This document shows positions 9,247-17,906 of a DNA stretch of 64,000 nt, piece by piece. Under the pieces are notes generated by a model, which did no database searches, was not told the origin of the DNA, and saw only the letters and a program-made list of their open reading frames with translations. Positions within the stretch are counted from its first letter, which is position 1, and the number at the start of each line of letters is the position of its first letter. Origin of the DNA: Pseudomonadota bacterium (GTDB lineage Bacteria > Verrucomicrobiota > Verrucomicrobiia > Limisphaerales > SXTU01); assembly GCA_009922615.1 (NCBI GenBank), contig RFVF01000002.1, forward strand, positions 55,701-119,700. The letters run 5' to 3'. Position numbers and translations under genes: made by a program.

Positions 9247-10827
9247 ATGAAAGCCTTGCTCTCCGCACTAACCTTCGCGTTTTTCACTGCGGTCGCTTCG
9301 GCCGCACCCGCCAAGCCCAATTTCATCTACGTCCTGTGCGATGACCTCGGCTACGGCGACGTGAAGTGCCTGAACCCGCAGGGCAAAATCGCCACGCCGA
9401 ACTTGGACAAGCTGGCGGCGGGTGGAATGTATTTCACCGACGTTCACTCCAGTTCCTCCGTCTGCTCCCCCACGCGCTACGGCATCATGACCGGCCGCTA
9501 CAACTGGCGTTCCAAGCTCCAGTCCGGTGTGCTCGGCGGCCTCAGCCCGCGCCTTATCGAGCCCGGTCGGCTCACCGTCGCGCAGTTGCTGAAGAACCAC
9601 GGCTACCACACCGCCGCCATCGGCAAATGGCACCTCGGCATGGACTGGGTGAAGCAGGCGGGCAAGGACGTGGCCGAGCTGAACATCGAGTCTCCCGCGC
9701 AGGTGAACAACGTGGACTTCACCCAGCCCATCAAGAACGGGCCCAACGCCGTCGGCTTCGACTACTACTTCGGCATCAGCGCCTCGCTCGACATGGTGCC
9801 CTATACGTTCATTGAGAATGATCGCGTCACCAAGCTGCCCACGGCGGAAAAAAAGTTTCCCATGATGAGCGGCAAGGCCGGCTTCACGCGCTTCGGCCCC
9901 GCCGCGCCGGACTTCGAAGCCGAGGACGTGCTCCCCACGCTGACCGCCAAGGCGGTTGACTACGTGAAGTCCCGAGCTGCCGATGCGAAGGCTGGCCAGC
10001 CGTTCTTCCTCTACCTCCCGCTGCCATCGCCGCACACGCCGATTGCGCCCACAAAGGAGTGGCAGGGCAAGAGCGGCCTCAATCCCTACGCAGACTTCGT
10101 GATGCAGACGGATCATTGCATCGGCCAGTTGCTCGCCGAAGTGGACCGGCTCGGCCTCGGAGAAAACACCTTGTTCATCGTCACCAGCGACAACGGCTGC
10201 TCGCCACAAGCCGACTTCCCCGCGCTGCTCGCCAAGGGCCACAACCCCAGCCACACTTTTCGGGGACACAAGGCGGACATCTTCGATGGGGGCCATCACA
10301 TCCCGTTCCTCGTCCGCTGGACCGGACGCATCAAGCCCGGCACCAAATCCGACCAACTGCTCTGCCTCACTGACTTCATGGCCACGGTTGCCGAAATCAT
10401 CGGAGCGAAAACCCCGGCCAACGCAGCCGAAGACAGCGTGAGCTTTCTCCCCGCGCTGACGGGTCAGGACAAAGCCCCGCTCCGCGAGGCCGTCGTGCAT
10501 CATTCCATCAACGGCTCCTTCGCCATCCGCCAGGCCAACTGGAAACTCGAACTCTGCCGTGACTCCGGCGGCTGGAGCGATCCCAGGCCCGGCGCGCCCA
10601 AGGCCGCCGAGCTCCCCGCCGTCCAGCTCTACGATTTGGACAAGGACATCGGCGAACAAACCAACCTCCAGGACAAACATCCCGACATCGTAACCCGCCT
10701 GACCAAGCTTCTGGAGAAATACGTTACCGATGGCCGCAGCACGCCCGGCGAGCCGCAGCAAAATGCCGTGCCGGTGCAGATCGTGAAAAACGCGAAGACC
10801 GCCGCCGGCAAGGGGAAGAAAAAGTAG
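9247..10827 (+). CDS. Sulfatase (arylsulfatase family)
   Basis: Signal peptide; KPNFIYVLCDDLGYGDVKC; SSSVCSPTRYGIMTGRYNWR (Cys-type sulfatase motif CxPxR); GKWHLG; TSDNGCSP. Confidence 0.93.
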   Translation: MKALLSALTFAFFTAVASAAPAKPNFIYVLCDDLGYGDVKCLNPQGKIATPNLDKLAAGGMYFTDVHSSSSVCSPTRYGIMTGRYNWRSKLQSGVLGGLSPRLIEPGRLTVAQLLKNHGYHTAAIGKWHLGMDWVKQAGKDVAELNIESPAQVNNVDFTQPIKNGPNAVGFDYYFGISASLDMVPYTFIENDRVTKLPTAEKKFPMMSGKAGFTRFGPAAPDFEAEDVLPTLTAKAVDYVKSRAADAKAGQPFFLYLPLPSPHTPIAPTKEWQGKSGLNPYADFVMQTDHCIGQLLAEVDRLGLGENTLFIVTSDNGCSPQADFPALLAKGHNPSHTFRGHKADIFDGGHHIPFLVRWTGRIKPGTKSDQLLCLTDFMATVAEIIGAKTPANAAEDSVSFLPALTGQDKAPLREAVVHHSINGSFAIRQANWKLELCRDSGGWSDPRPGAPKAAELPAVQLYDLDKDIGEQTNLQDKHPDIVTRLTKLLEKYVTDGRSTPGEPQQNAVPVQIVKNAKTAAGKGKKK

Positions 10828-10839
10828 CCGGCCACACCC

Positions 10840-11220
10840 CTACGGCTGGCTGCCCGTAGTAATTTTCCCCTGCGGCAAATTTGGCTTCACTTCGCCGTTG
10901 AAGAGGGCGGTGCAGACTTCCTCGGCGCTTTGCACGCGCATGTTGAGCACTTCAGCGGTGTCGAGGGGGAGGTCGGCGTTGGCGGTGTGGAAGAGCCATT
11001 TCACGGCGCGCGGGAAGCAGGCGGCAATCTTCACCGGCCCGCCGTCGGCCAGGCGCTTGAGCGATGGGTCTTGTCGGGCGCTCATCTCGCAAAGGTCGGC
11101 CACGGCATCGAAAGCCATGCCGGAGTCGGAGAGTTTTTGCAGCACGGCGGCTTTCACCTCGGGCGGGACGACTTGAGCGTATTGGCAGTGACAGTAGAGA
11201 ATGCGCGGCGCGGCGGACAT
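10840..11220 (-). CDS. Small conserved-looking cysteine-containing protein, function unknown
   Basis: MSAAPRILYCHCQYAQVVPPEVKAAVLQKL...DLCEMSA...IAACFPRAVKWLFHTA; coherent globular composition, convergent with the sulfatase gene. Confidence 0.65.
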   Translation of the reverse strand: MSAAPRILYCHCQYAQVVPPEVKAAVLQKLSDSGMAFDAVADLCEMSARQDPSLKRLADGGPVKIAACFPRAVKWLFHTANADLPLDTAEVLNMRVQSAEEVCTALFNGEVKPNLPQGKITTGSQP

Positions 11221-11280
11221 GTCGTGGGACAGCTTGCGCGAGGTGGCGCGTGGCGGCAACTGCGGTTTGCAGCTCGAAGC

Positions 11281-11453
11281 AGGTCAGGCTTCCCGCCTGA
11301 CATCTGACGGCCATCGTGAGTTCGGTTCGGAAGCGCCGATTCGATCTCACCGGCATCCAACTCCGCCTCAAAGCGGCTCCAGTCTTCGGAGCGAGAACGC
11401 CAGTCTCCTGCCCACACCGCGAGGAAGTTTGAAGCCGGCTGAAAGCCTGACCT
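11281..11453. repeat. Palindromic intergenic element with 11-bp terminal inverted repeats AGGTCAGGCTT / AAGCCTGACCT
   Basis: Exact 11-nt inverted termini at 11281-11291 and 11443-11453; an additional local palindrome GTCAGGC-ttccc-GCCTGAC at the left end. Confidence 0.6.
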
Positions 11454-12663
11454 ACTTTCCACTCACGTCCAGCGCGAGCAACTCGCCCGGCACGTTGCGA
11501 ACGTAGAGACGGCCGTTGGCCAGCACGGGGACGGTCCAGCATTTCTTGCCGAGCACTTGCGCGCGGGCGAGGGCCTCAAACTTTTGCGGGTTCGCGGCGA
11601 CGACGGCGATTTCACCGGTCTCGCTGAGGACAATCAGCTTTCCATCCGCCGCCATGAGCGAGCCGACGCCCATGCCCTTTTGCGCCCACTTCGTCGCACC
11701 GGTCTGCCAGTCGAGACACCGCAGCTCGCCTACCGCCGGTTTGCCGGCCTGACCGTGGAACGTGTAAAGGTAGCCGCCGAGCACGACGCCCGCGTTGAAC
11801 TGCGTCCACGTCTCCGACTTCCAGCCTGCTACGGGCGCGCCATCGCGCAGGCTCAGCTTCGTGGCCAGCGCGGTCTCGCCGGAAATCAACACGACGCCGT
11901 CCTGCACCACCGGTGCGCCGGCGTTGGTGTCGTAGGCGGACACAAACTTCCGCGCCCAGCGCACTTTGCCGGTGGCGACTTCCACGGCGGCGCATTCGCG
12001 ATGCGTGAGGAGGGCGACGCAGCGCGTGCCGTCGAGATCGAACGGGATCGGCGTGGCGTAGGCGGCAGAGCCTTTGCCATTCTGCCAAACAACCTTGCCT
12101 GTGGCCTTGTCGAGCGCGGTGCCGTGACTGCCGACGCTGAGGATGATGAGCTTGCCCTCGACGAGCGGCGAGCCGGCGAAGCCCCACTCGGGCACGTCCA
12201 CACCCAGCTCGGTGACAAGCTGCTTCTGGTAAACCACCTTGCCCGTCGCCAGTTCGAGACAGAAGAAATCACCCAGCCGGCTGAGGTGATAAACGCGGTC
12301 GCCCTCAATCGTCGGCGTGCCGGTCGTGCCGCCCTCGAAATATTTGTTGCCCAGCGGGGCGGCGTAACTGTGCTTCCACAACTCCTTGCCCGTCGCGGCG
12401 TCCAGGCACCAAATCGTGGCCTCGCCTTTCGCGCGTCCATCGTGGCCGGTAGTGATGACCCTGCCTTGGCTGGCCACGACGCTGGCAAACCCGACGCCGA
12501 GCTTCGCGCGCCACGCAACTTTCGGTCCGTCCGCTGACCAGGTCGAGGACCAGCCGACTTCGCGGGAAACGCCATTCAAGTCCGGGCCGCGAAACCTCGG
12601 CCAGTCGGTGGCGGGAGTGGAAAGGGCGGCAGCAAGCAACGCGAGGCAAACGGCGGAACGCAT
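11452..12663 (-). CDS. PQQ-binding-like beta-propeller repeat protein (paralogue of 2557-3840)
   Basis: MRSAVCLALLAAALSTPATDWPRFRGPDLNGVSREVGW; repeats CLDAATGKELWKH, ALDKATGKVVWQN. Confidence 0.87.
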   Translation of the reverse strand: MRSAVCLALLAAALSTPATDWPRFRGPDLNGVSREVGWSSTWSADGPKVAWRAKLGVGFASVVASQGRVITTGHDGRAKGEATIWCLDAATGKELWKHSYAAPLGNKYFEGGTTGTPTIEGDRVYHLSRLGDFFCLELATGKVVYQKQLVTELGVDVPEWGFAGSPLVEGKLIILSVGSHGTALDKATGKVVWQNGKGSAAYATPIPFDLDGTRCVALLTHRECAAVEVATGKVRWARKFVSAYDTNAGAPVVQDGVVLISGETALATKLSLRDGAPVAGWKSETWTQFNAGVVLGGYLYTFHGQAGKPAVGELRCLDWQTGATKWAQKGMGVGSLMAADGKLIVLSETGEIAVVAANPQKFEALARAQVLGKKCWTVPVLANGRLYVRNVPGELLALDVSGK

Positions 12664-12712
12664 GCGCGCGAGCTTGGCTATGGACACAGCGGAGTCAAGG
12701 CAGGCATGGCTT

Positions 12713-12817
12713 TTCACCACAAAGACACGGAGAGCACAGGGAGGAATCAGGAACGCATGAAAATTTCAGTTTGGCTCTTGTAGTCCCTCTCTGAGCTCTC
12801 TGTGTCTCAGTGGTTCA
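12713..12817. repeat. Imperfect long inverted repeat (ACCACaaAGACACgGAGAGCaCAGgGAGG-type arms)
   Basis: Left arm 12713-12745 ttcaccacaaagacacggagagcacagggagga; reverse complement of right arm 12784-12817 is ttgaaccactgagacacagagagctcagagaggga; about 24/29 identical in the core. Confidence 0.55.
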
Positions 12818-14011
12818 ACCCTCCGCCACCCGCCGTGCGATTTCCTCGCCGATCGCGAGCGATGCCGTGGCCGCCGGGCTCGGGGCATTCAACACGTGCA
12901 GCGCCTTGGGCCGCGCAACGAGACAGAAGTCCTGCACCAGCGTGCCGTCCGGTGACATCGCCTGCGCGCGCACGCCTGCACCGCCGGGCTCCAGATCGTC
13001 CTCGCGGATTTCGGGAACGAGCCGCTGGAGCGACGCGCAGAACAGCTCCTTGCTGAAGCTGCGTTTGATTTCCTCCCAGCTCATGCGCGGGTGTTTGCCG
13101 AGGAAATTCCACAAGCCCTCGAATGTCACGGCGTCCAGCAGGTCGGCGACATTCAAGTCAGTCTTTGTGTAGCCCTCCCGGGCAAAGGCCAGCACCGCGT
13201 TCGGCCCGGCCTCAATGCCGCCGTGGATCATCCGCGTGTAATGCACGCCGAGGAACGGGAACTGCGGATCCGGCACCGGGTAAATCAAATGCCGCACGAG
13301 CGACTCACGTTCCTTCCTGAGCTGATAGTATTCGCCGCGGAAGGGAACGATCCGCACGTCGCGCCGCTCGCCGGCCAGCTCGCTCACGCGGTCGCTGTGC
13401 AGCCCGGCGCAGTTCACGATGAAAGTGCCCTCGAAGGCGCCCGCCGTCGTCTCCGCCACCCAACCAGCGGCGTGCTCGCGCAAGCCGGTGACACAGGCGG
13501 AAGTCACGACGCGGTTCCCGGCCTGGGTGATCAACTCGAGCATCGTCGCGCAGACCCGCGCGTAATCCACGATGCCTTCCTGCGGCACGTGCAACGCGGC
13601 GACCCCGCCGACATGCGGCTCGATCTCGCGCATTTGCTCTGGACCCAGCCAGCGCAAGCCGGCCAAACCATTCTGCGTGCCGCGCTCCTGCAAATTCCGG
13701 AGACGCGAAACCTCGGTTTCATCCACCGCCACGACGAGCTTGCCACACACCTCGTGAGGGATGACGTGCTTGAGGCAAAACTCCGTCATCTCCGCGACGC
13801 CGCTGACCGCGAGCCGGGCCTTGAGCGAACCGGGCTTGTAGTAGAGACCGCAGTGGAGCACGCCGCTGTTGTGCGTGCTCTGGTGGCGGCCCACGCCGGG
13901 CTCCTTTTCGAGGACGGTGATGCGGGCGGCGGGAAGTTTGCGGGCGAGCTTGATGGCAGTCGCCAAGCCCACGATGCCGCCGCCGATGATGAGAAAGTGT
14001 TGGTCAGCCAC
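12815..14011 (-). CDS. lhgO: L-2-hydroxyglutarate oxidase (FAD-dependent)
   Basis: VADQHFLIIGGGIVGLATAIKLARKLP (FAD-binding GxGxxG), STHNSGVLHCGLYYKPGSLKARL; likely GTG start at 14011. Confidence 0.9.
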   Translation of the reverse strand: MADQHFLIIGGGIVGLATAIKLARKLPAARITVLEKEPGVGRHQSTHNSGVLHCGLYYKPGSLKARLAVSGVAEMTEFCLKHVIPHEVCGKLVVAVDETEVSRLRNLQERGTQNGLAGLRWLGPEQMREIEPHVGGVAALHVPQEGIVDYARVCATMLELITQAGNRVVTSACVTGLREHAAGWVAETTAGAFEGTFIVNCAGLHSDRVSELAGERRDVRIVPFRGEYYQLRKERESLVRHLIYPVPDPQFPFLGVHYTRMIHGGIEAGPNAVLAFAREGYTKTDLNVADLLDAVTFEGLWNFLGKHPRMSWEEIKRSFSKELFCASLQRLVPEIREDDLEPGGAGVRAQAMSPDGTLVQDFCLVARPKALHVLNAPSPAATASLAIGEEIARRVAEG

Positions 14012-14220
14012 AACGCAGCGCAGGGTGCGAGCCGGCGGGCAGGCTGGCAAGCGCTGACCCGGAGTGGTTAGCCGTAACTCAGGGTGGTTCGCTCATCGGC
14101 AAGACCGAAAGTGGACCACCAGCGAGGTGATCAAAATGCTCGCCCTACTCGTTCCAGAGTAAGGGCAGCAGTTTCTGCGCCCCATTCTTCTGCCATGAAT
14201 TCTCCTATTGCGCTCGGCGG

Positions 14221-15288
14221 CTACTCCACACGGGCCGCGCCCGTGCCCTTCACCACTTCGCCGATGTGCCACGCCGTGTGCTTCTGACCGCGGATGAACT
14301 TCAGCACGGCATCCACCTGCTCAGCCGCCACGATGGCCACCATGCCCACGCCCATGTTGAAGACTTGGTAAAGCTCTGCCTCGTCCACTCCGCCCCGCTC
14401 CGCGAGCAACTGAAACAACGGCCCCAGTTCCCACGAACCCTTGCGGATGACCACGTCACACTTGGCCGGCAGCACGCGAGGAATGTTGTCCACGAAGCCG
14501 CCGCCGGTGATGTGCGCGAAGGCCCTCACTGGCAGTTTAGAGTTTGGCGTTTTGGATTTTGAGTTGAAGCGTTTCAGCAGTGCCTGCACGAGCGGGCCGT
14601 AGCTGACGTGAACCTTGAGCAGCTCCTCGCCCACCGTGTTGTGCAGGTCCGGCACGAAGTCGCCTGGCTGGAACTTGAGCTGCTCGAACAAAATCTTCCG
14701 CGCCAGCGAGTAGCCATTCGTGTGCAGTCCGCTCGATGCGATGCCGATGACCGCGTCACCGCGCTTCACGGACTTCTGCCCGTTGAGCATCCGGGACTTC
14801 TCCACCACGCCCACGATCGTGCCGCTCACATCGTATTCGCCCGCCTGGTAAAAGCCCGGCATCTGCGCCGTCTCGCCGCCGATGAGCGTGCAGCCGTTGG
14901 CCGCGCACCCACGCGCGAAGCCCTTGATGATGTCTGTGAAGACGTGCGGCTCCAGCTTGCCGGTGCCGAGATAGTCGAGGAAGAACAGCGGCTCCGCACC
15001 GAGCACCGCGATGTCGTTGACGCAGTGGTTCACCAAGTCCTCGCCGATGGTGTCGTGCTTGTCCATGGCGAAGGCCAGCTTCAGCTTGGTGCCGACGCCG
15101 TCCACGGAGCTGACCAGCACGGGCTGACGATACTTCTTCACGTCCAGCGCGAAGAGGCCGCCGAAACCGCCCACCTTGCCCAGCACCTCGCGGCGATGCG
15201 TGCTAGCTAGGAGCTTGGGCAGCGTGCCCTTGACCTTGTTGCCCAAATCAATGTCCACCCCGGCGGCGGCGTAAGCTTTTTGTTTCAT
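14221..15288 (-). CDS. purM: Phosphoribosylformylglycinamidine cyclo-ligase
   Basis: MKQKAYAAAGVDIDLGNKVKG; SVDGVGTKLKLAF; VNHCVNDIAVLGAEPLFFLDYLGTGKL; GCTLIGGETAQMPGFY; HITGGGFVDNIPRVLP. Confidence 0.96.
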   Translation of the reverse strand: MKQKAYAAAGVDIDLGNKVKGTLPKLLASTHRREVLGKVGGFGGLFALDVKKYRQPVLVSSVDGVGTKLKLAFAMDKHDTIGEDLVNHCVNDIAVLGAEPLFFLDYLGTGKLEPHVFTDIIKGFARGCAANGCTLIGGETAQMPGFYQAGEYDVSGTIVGVVEKSRMLNGQKSVKRGDAVIGIASSGLHTNGYSLARKILFEQLKFQPGDFVPDLHNTVGEELLKVHVSYGPLVQALLKRFNSKSKTPNSKLPVRAFAHITGGGFVDNIPRVLPAKCDVVIRKGSWELGPLFQLLAERGGVDEAELYQVFNMGVGMVAIVAAEQVDAVLKFIRGQKHTAWHIGEVVKGTGAARVE

Positions 15289-15531
15289 TTGTGAAGGCTC
15301 ATTCAGCACCCCGCGACGACGCGCGGAACGCGAGGCGGCATCTTTCGGAATCCCCCGCCCGGCAGCAAGGCAAAGAATCGGCAACCCTGATCGCCGCGCT
15401 ATTTCCTGAAACCTGAAATCATCTCGTTGCAGCTCACTTTATTGCTGGCATACGTCGGATAGATAACACCGACATCGCGTCAGGCCCCGCGTGCCTTCCG
15501 GTCCAGCACAAGTCGCCCTTCGGCATGGATT

Positions 15532-15785
15532 CGGTTTCTCGCGGAAACCGCCACGAGCCACGCCATGGGTTGGGGTCAGCCTGCGCTGGAGTGCGACACG
15601 CTGCACTAGCGGCTGGCTTCCAGACTTTCTGTAACCTGGTCAGGCCACACCGAAGAGTTCGCTGGGCCGGATCGCTCTTGTTTCTCCGAATCACTGAAGC
15701 GGAGCTTGGCCACAGAAGGCACTTCGGTCTTGAGGCTTTGGCGAATCAGCTTGCCGCGGACTCGATTCCTCGCAAAATACGAGTC
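15532..15785. repeat. Palindrome-rich non-coding stretch left of tRNA-Ser
   Basis: CGGTTTC-tcgcg-GAAACCG (15532-15550) and GACTCG-(15 nt)-CGAGTC (15759-15785); no ORF in the interval resembles a real protein. Confidence 0.35.
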
Positions 15786-15958
15786 GGCCGGAACGTAACG
15801 GGTCGAGCTTGCATACGGCGTCTTCTAGAGCGATTTCGACACGGCGGGCGGTGCTGGGTTAGGCTTTGCGTTTTTCACGCAACCAGTGTCGGGTTGCTGT
15901 ATCAAACGGCCGATTTGAAAGCTCCATTTACGACGCAGGTCGTTGTAGCTGACCGGCA

Positions 15959-16048
15959 GGAAGGGTGGCTGAGTGGTTAAAGGCACCTGACTCGAAATCA
16001 GGAGTAGGGGCAACCCTACCGGGGGTTCGAATCCCTCCCCTTCCGCCA
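15959..16048 (+). tRNA. tRNA-Ser (anticodon CGA), CCA encoded
   Basis: GGAAGGG...CCCTTCC acceptor stem; anticodon arm CCTGA-CTCGAAA-TCAGG; long variable arm GTAGGG-GCAA-CCCTAC; T-arm GGGGG-TTCGAAT-CCCTC; ends GCCA. Confidence 0.97.
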
Positions 16049-16306
16049 CTTGATGACAAGCCGGTAGCCGTTGGCGAGGCCCACCTGTTTCGCAACTTCG
16101 GCCGCCTTGAGCAACAGGTGCCCGACCACCGCATGGTCGGCAGGCGTGGCATCAGCGATGCGGGGGATGGGCTTGCGCGGCACGATGAGGATGTGCGTGG
16201 GCGCCTGCGGATGGAGATCGCGGAAAGCGACGACGTGCTCGTCTTCGTAAACCAGGTTCGCCGGAATCTCCTTCGCGGCGATGCGTTCAAAGAGGGTTTT
16301 GCTCAT
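16049..16306 (-). pseudogene. HIT-family protein, 3'-truncated at the tRNA-Ser 3' end (histidine-triad motif absent)
   Basis: MSKTLFERIAAKEIPANLVYEDEHVVAFRDLHPQAPTHILIVPRKPIPRIADATPADHAVVGHLLLKAAEVAKQVGLANGYRLVIK, then the frame reads into antisense tRNA (WRKGRDSNPR*). The HxHxH C-terminal segment is missing. Confidence 0.85.
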
Positions 16307-16381
16307 GTGTATGCGCGTTGCTCAACGATAGATCTTTGGTCAAAGCCTGACAGAACAAAAGCGTGGAGTGCCCGCATGAGC

Positions 16382-16828
16382 TTAGGGTGCTTTGTCGTAA
16401 CGCTTTGCATACTCAACTCTCCGGTCTTTCTCCGCTTTCGAAATCCAGCCGTCGGAAAACTGCCATTCAATTGCACGGCAGATGTCATTCTCATCCAACT
16501 GGCACCAATCCCACAGCATCATCTCGTAATTCAGCCAACCCGCAGTGAGCCAAGCAAACCGTCGCATCTCGACCAACTCCGCATCGGAAATGCCACGGCG
16601 CCGTAGTTCTGCGTGAGCCCTCTCGAAGCGGACGCATGGAAACTGAGTATCGAGCACCTCCTCACACACTATGCTCCAAGTGCTGAAGGCATTGAAGACA
16701 GTCTGACCTTCACGCGCAATTGACTCAGGTGAGAATCCCTCATCGCTGCCGGGCGGGCTTCGGACGAGCTTCTCAACCTTTGCAGCCCAGAAGGCCATCG
16801 AGATGCGGTTTAGTAATGACATGAACAC
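16382..16828 (-). CDS. Hypothetical protein
   Basis: 148 aa open frame with non-random composition (Trp/Glu-rich helices), next to the tRNA junction; no family recognised. Confidence 0.6.
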   Translation of the reverse strand: MFMSLLNRISMAFWAAKVEKLVRSPPGSDEGFSPESIAREGQTVFNAFSTWSIVCEEVLDTQFPCVRFERAHAELRRRGISDAELVEMRRFAWLTAGWLNYEMMLWDWCQLDENDICRAIEWQFSDGWISKAEKDRRVEYAKRYDKAP

Positions 16829-16891
16829 GCTCGAAGCCCATCGGTTTGGGGCTCGTTCTTTCTGTCCAGCCTCCGCCCACCCGCATCGCGC

Positions 16892-17455
16892 CTAGCTCAC
16901 CACCAGCGCGCAGTCGGCCCGGTGGTTCTCATCGAGGCACTGGCGGAGGTAGCCCACAATCTGGTCGCTCATCGCCCGGCAGCGGTCGCACCAGCGGCGC
17001 GCGCCCACGAGCCGCTTCACGCAGTCGTGCAGACCGTTGAAGCGCATCAGGCGCGGGGACAGGCTGAGTTGAGTCCGCATCTCCTCGCGCAGGCGCGGGA
17101 AGAAGAGAAGTTCCCCGCCATCGCCGGATTCCAAGGCGAGCGCGGCAAGGCTCGTTTCCGAAACGGGGCCGCTCAGTTCGGGGACTGGTTTCGCCTGCGT
17201 GGTGATGACAATGAGGCCGAGTCCACGCAGCACTTCTTCAAGCGCGGCGGTGAACTCGGCGATGGTCACAACGGTTTGCTGCCGCTCGACTTTGAAGTAG
17301 TGCAGCACGGCCGCGGCAGCTTCCTTCACGACTTCGTGATCAAGCTGTTCGAGCGCCTCACCGATGACCTCGACGCTCACATCCTCGACCGCACAGGGGA
17401 TGTGGTCGCCGTTGGCGGTTTCAAATACCAGGCAGTGGGAATGTAGCTGTATCAC
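16892..17455 (-). CDS. Hypothetical protein overlapping nrdR
   Basis: GTG start at 17455: VIQLHSHCLVFETANGDHIPCAVEDVSVEVIGEALEQLDHEVVKEAAAAVLHYFKVERQQTVVTIAEFTAALEEVLRGLGL...; the longer listed ORF runs back through the nrdR region in another frame. Confidence 0.7.
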   Translation of the reverse strand: MIQLHSHCLVFETANGDHIPCAVEDVSVEVIGEALEQLDHEVVKEAAAAVLHYFKVERQQTVVTIAEFTAALEEVLRGLGLIVITTQAKPVPELSGPVSETSLAALALESGDGGELLFFPRLREEMRTQLSLSPRLMRFNGLHDCVKRLVGARRWCDRCRAMSDQIVGYLRQCLDENHRADCALVVS

Positions 17456-17906
17456 TTTTGGCCTCCACTTGTTTGAGCGCGTCGAGGAAGTCCTCCGCTT
17501 CCTCGAAGCGCCGGTAAATGCTCGCGTAACGGACGTAGGCGACTTTGTCCAACTCGCGCAGGCGGGCCATGACCATTTCGCCCAGCGCCTTGCTCGGCAC
17601 CTCGGAGTCGAACTCGTCGGTGACGCGGTCGGTGATGTTTTCGGCGAGCGCCTCGATTTCGGCGGCCGGCACGGGACGCTTGGCGCAGGCAGCCTTGAGG
17701 CTGCCCAGCAGTTTTTCCTTGGTGAACTCCTCGCGGCGACCATCGCGCTTCACCACCATGAGGCCGGCGTGCTCGATTTCCTCGTAAGTGGTGAAGCGAT
17801 GTTCGCACTTGAGGCACTCGCGGCGGCGACGAATGGTGGAACCTTCCCGCGAACCACGGGAATCGATCACTTTGTCATCCAGGCAACCGCATTTGGGGCA
17901 ACGCAT
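17421..17906 (-). CDS. nrdR: Transcriptional repressor NrdR
   Basis: MRCPKCGCLDDKVIDSRGSREGSTIRRRRECLKCEHRFTTYEEIE; ATP-cone KRDGRREEFTKEKLLGSLKAACAKRPV; YVRYASIYRRFEEAEDF. Confidence 0.97.
   Translation of the reverse strand: MRCPKCGCLDDKVIDSRGSREGSTIRRRRECLKCEHRFTTYEEIEHAGLMVVKRDGRREEFTKEKLLGSLKAACAKRPVPAAEIEALAENITDRVTDEFDSEVPSKALGEMVMARLRELDKVAYVRYASIYRRFEEAEDFLDALKQVEAKSDTATFPLPGI

Noticed and set aside
9268-10761. 497-aa minus-strand ORF antisense to the sulfatase
   Set aside because: Shadow ORF with biased composition.
14085-14220. Short ORF-like/repeat-like sequence (MAEEWGAETAALTLERVGRAF) between lhgO and purM
   Set aside because: Too short and no inverted-repeat structure convincing enough to call without a genome-wide search.
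15928-16290. ORF with GGRGGIRTPGRVAPTPDFESGAFNHSATLPAGQL
   Set aside because: Translation of the tRNA-Ser antisense strand, a familiar annotation artefact.
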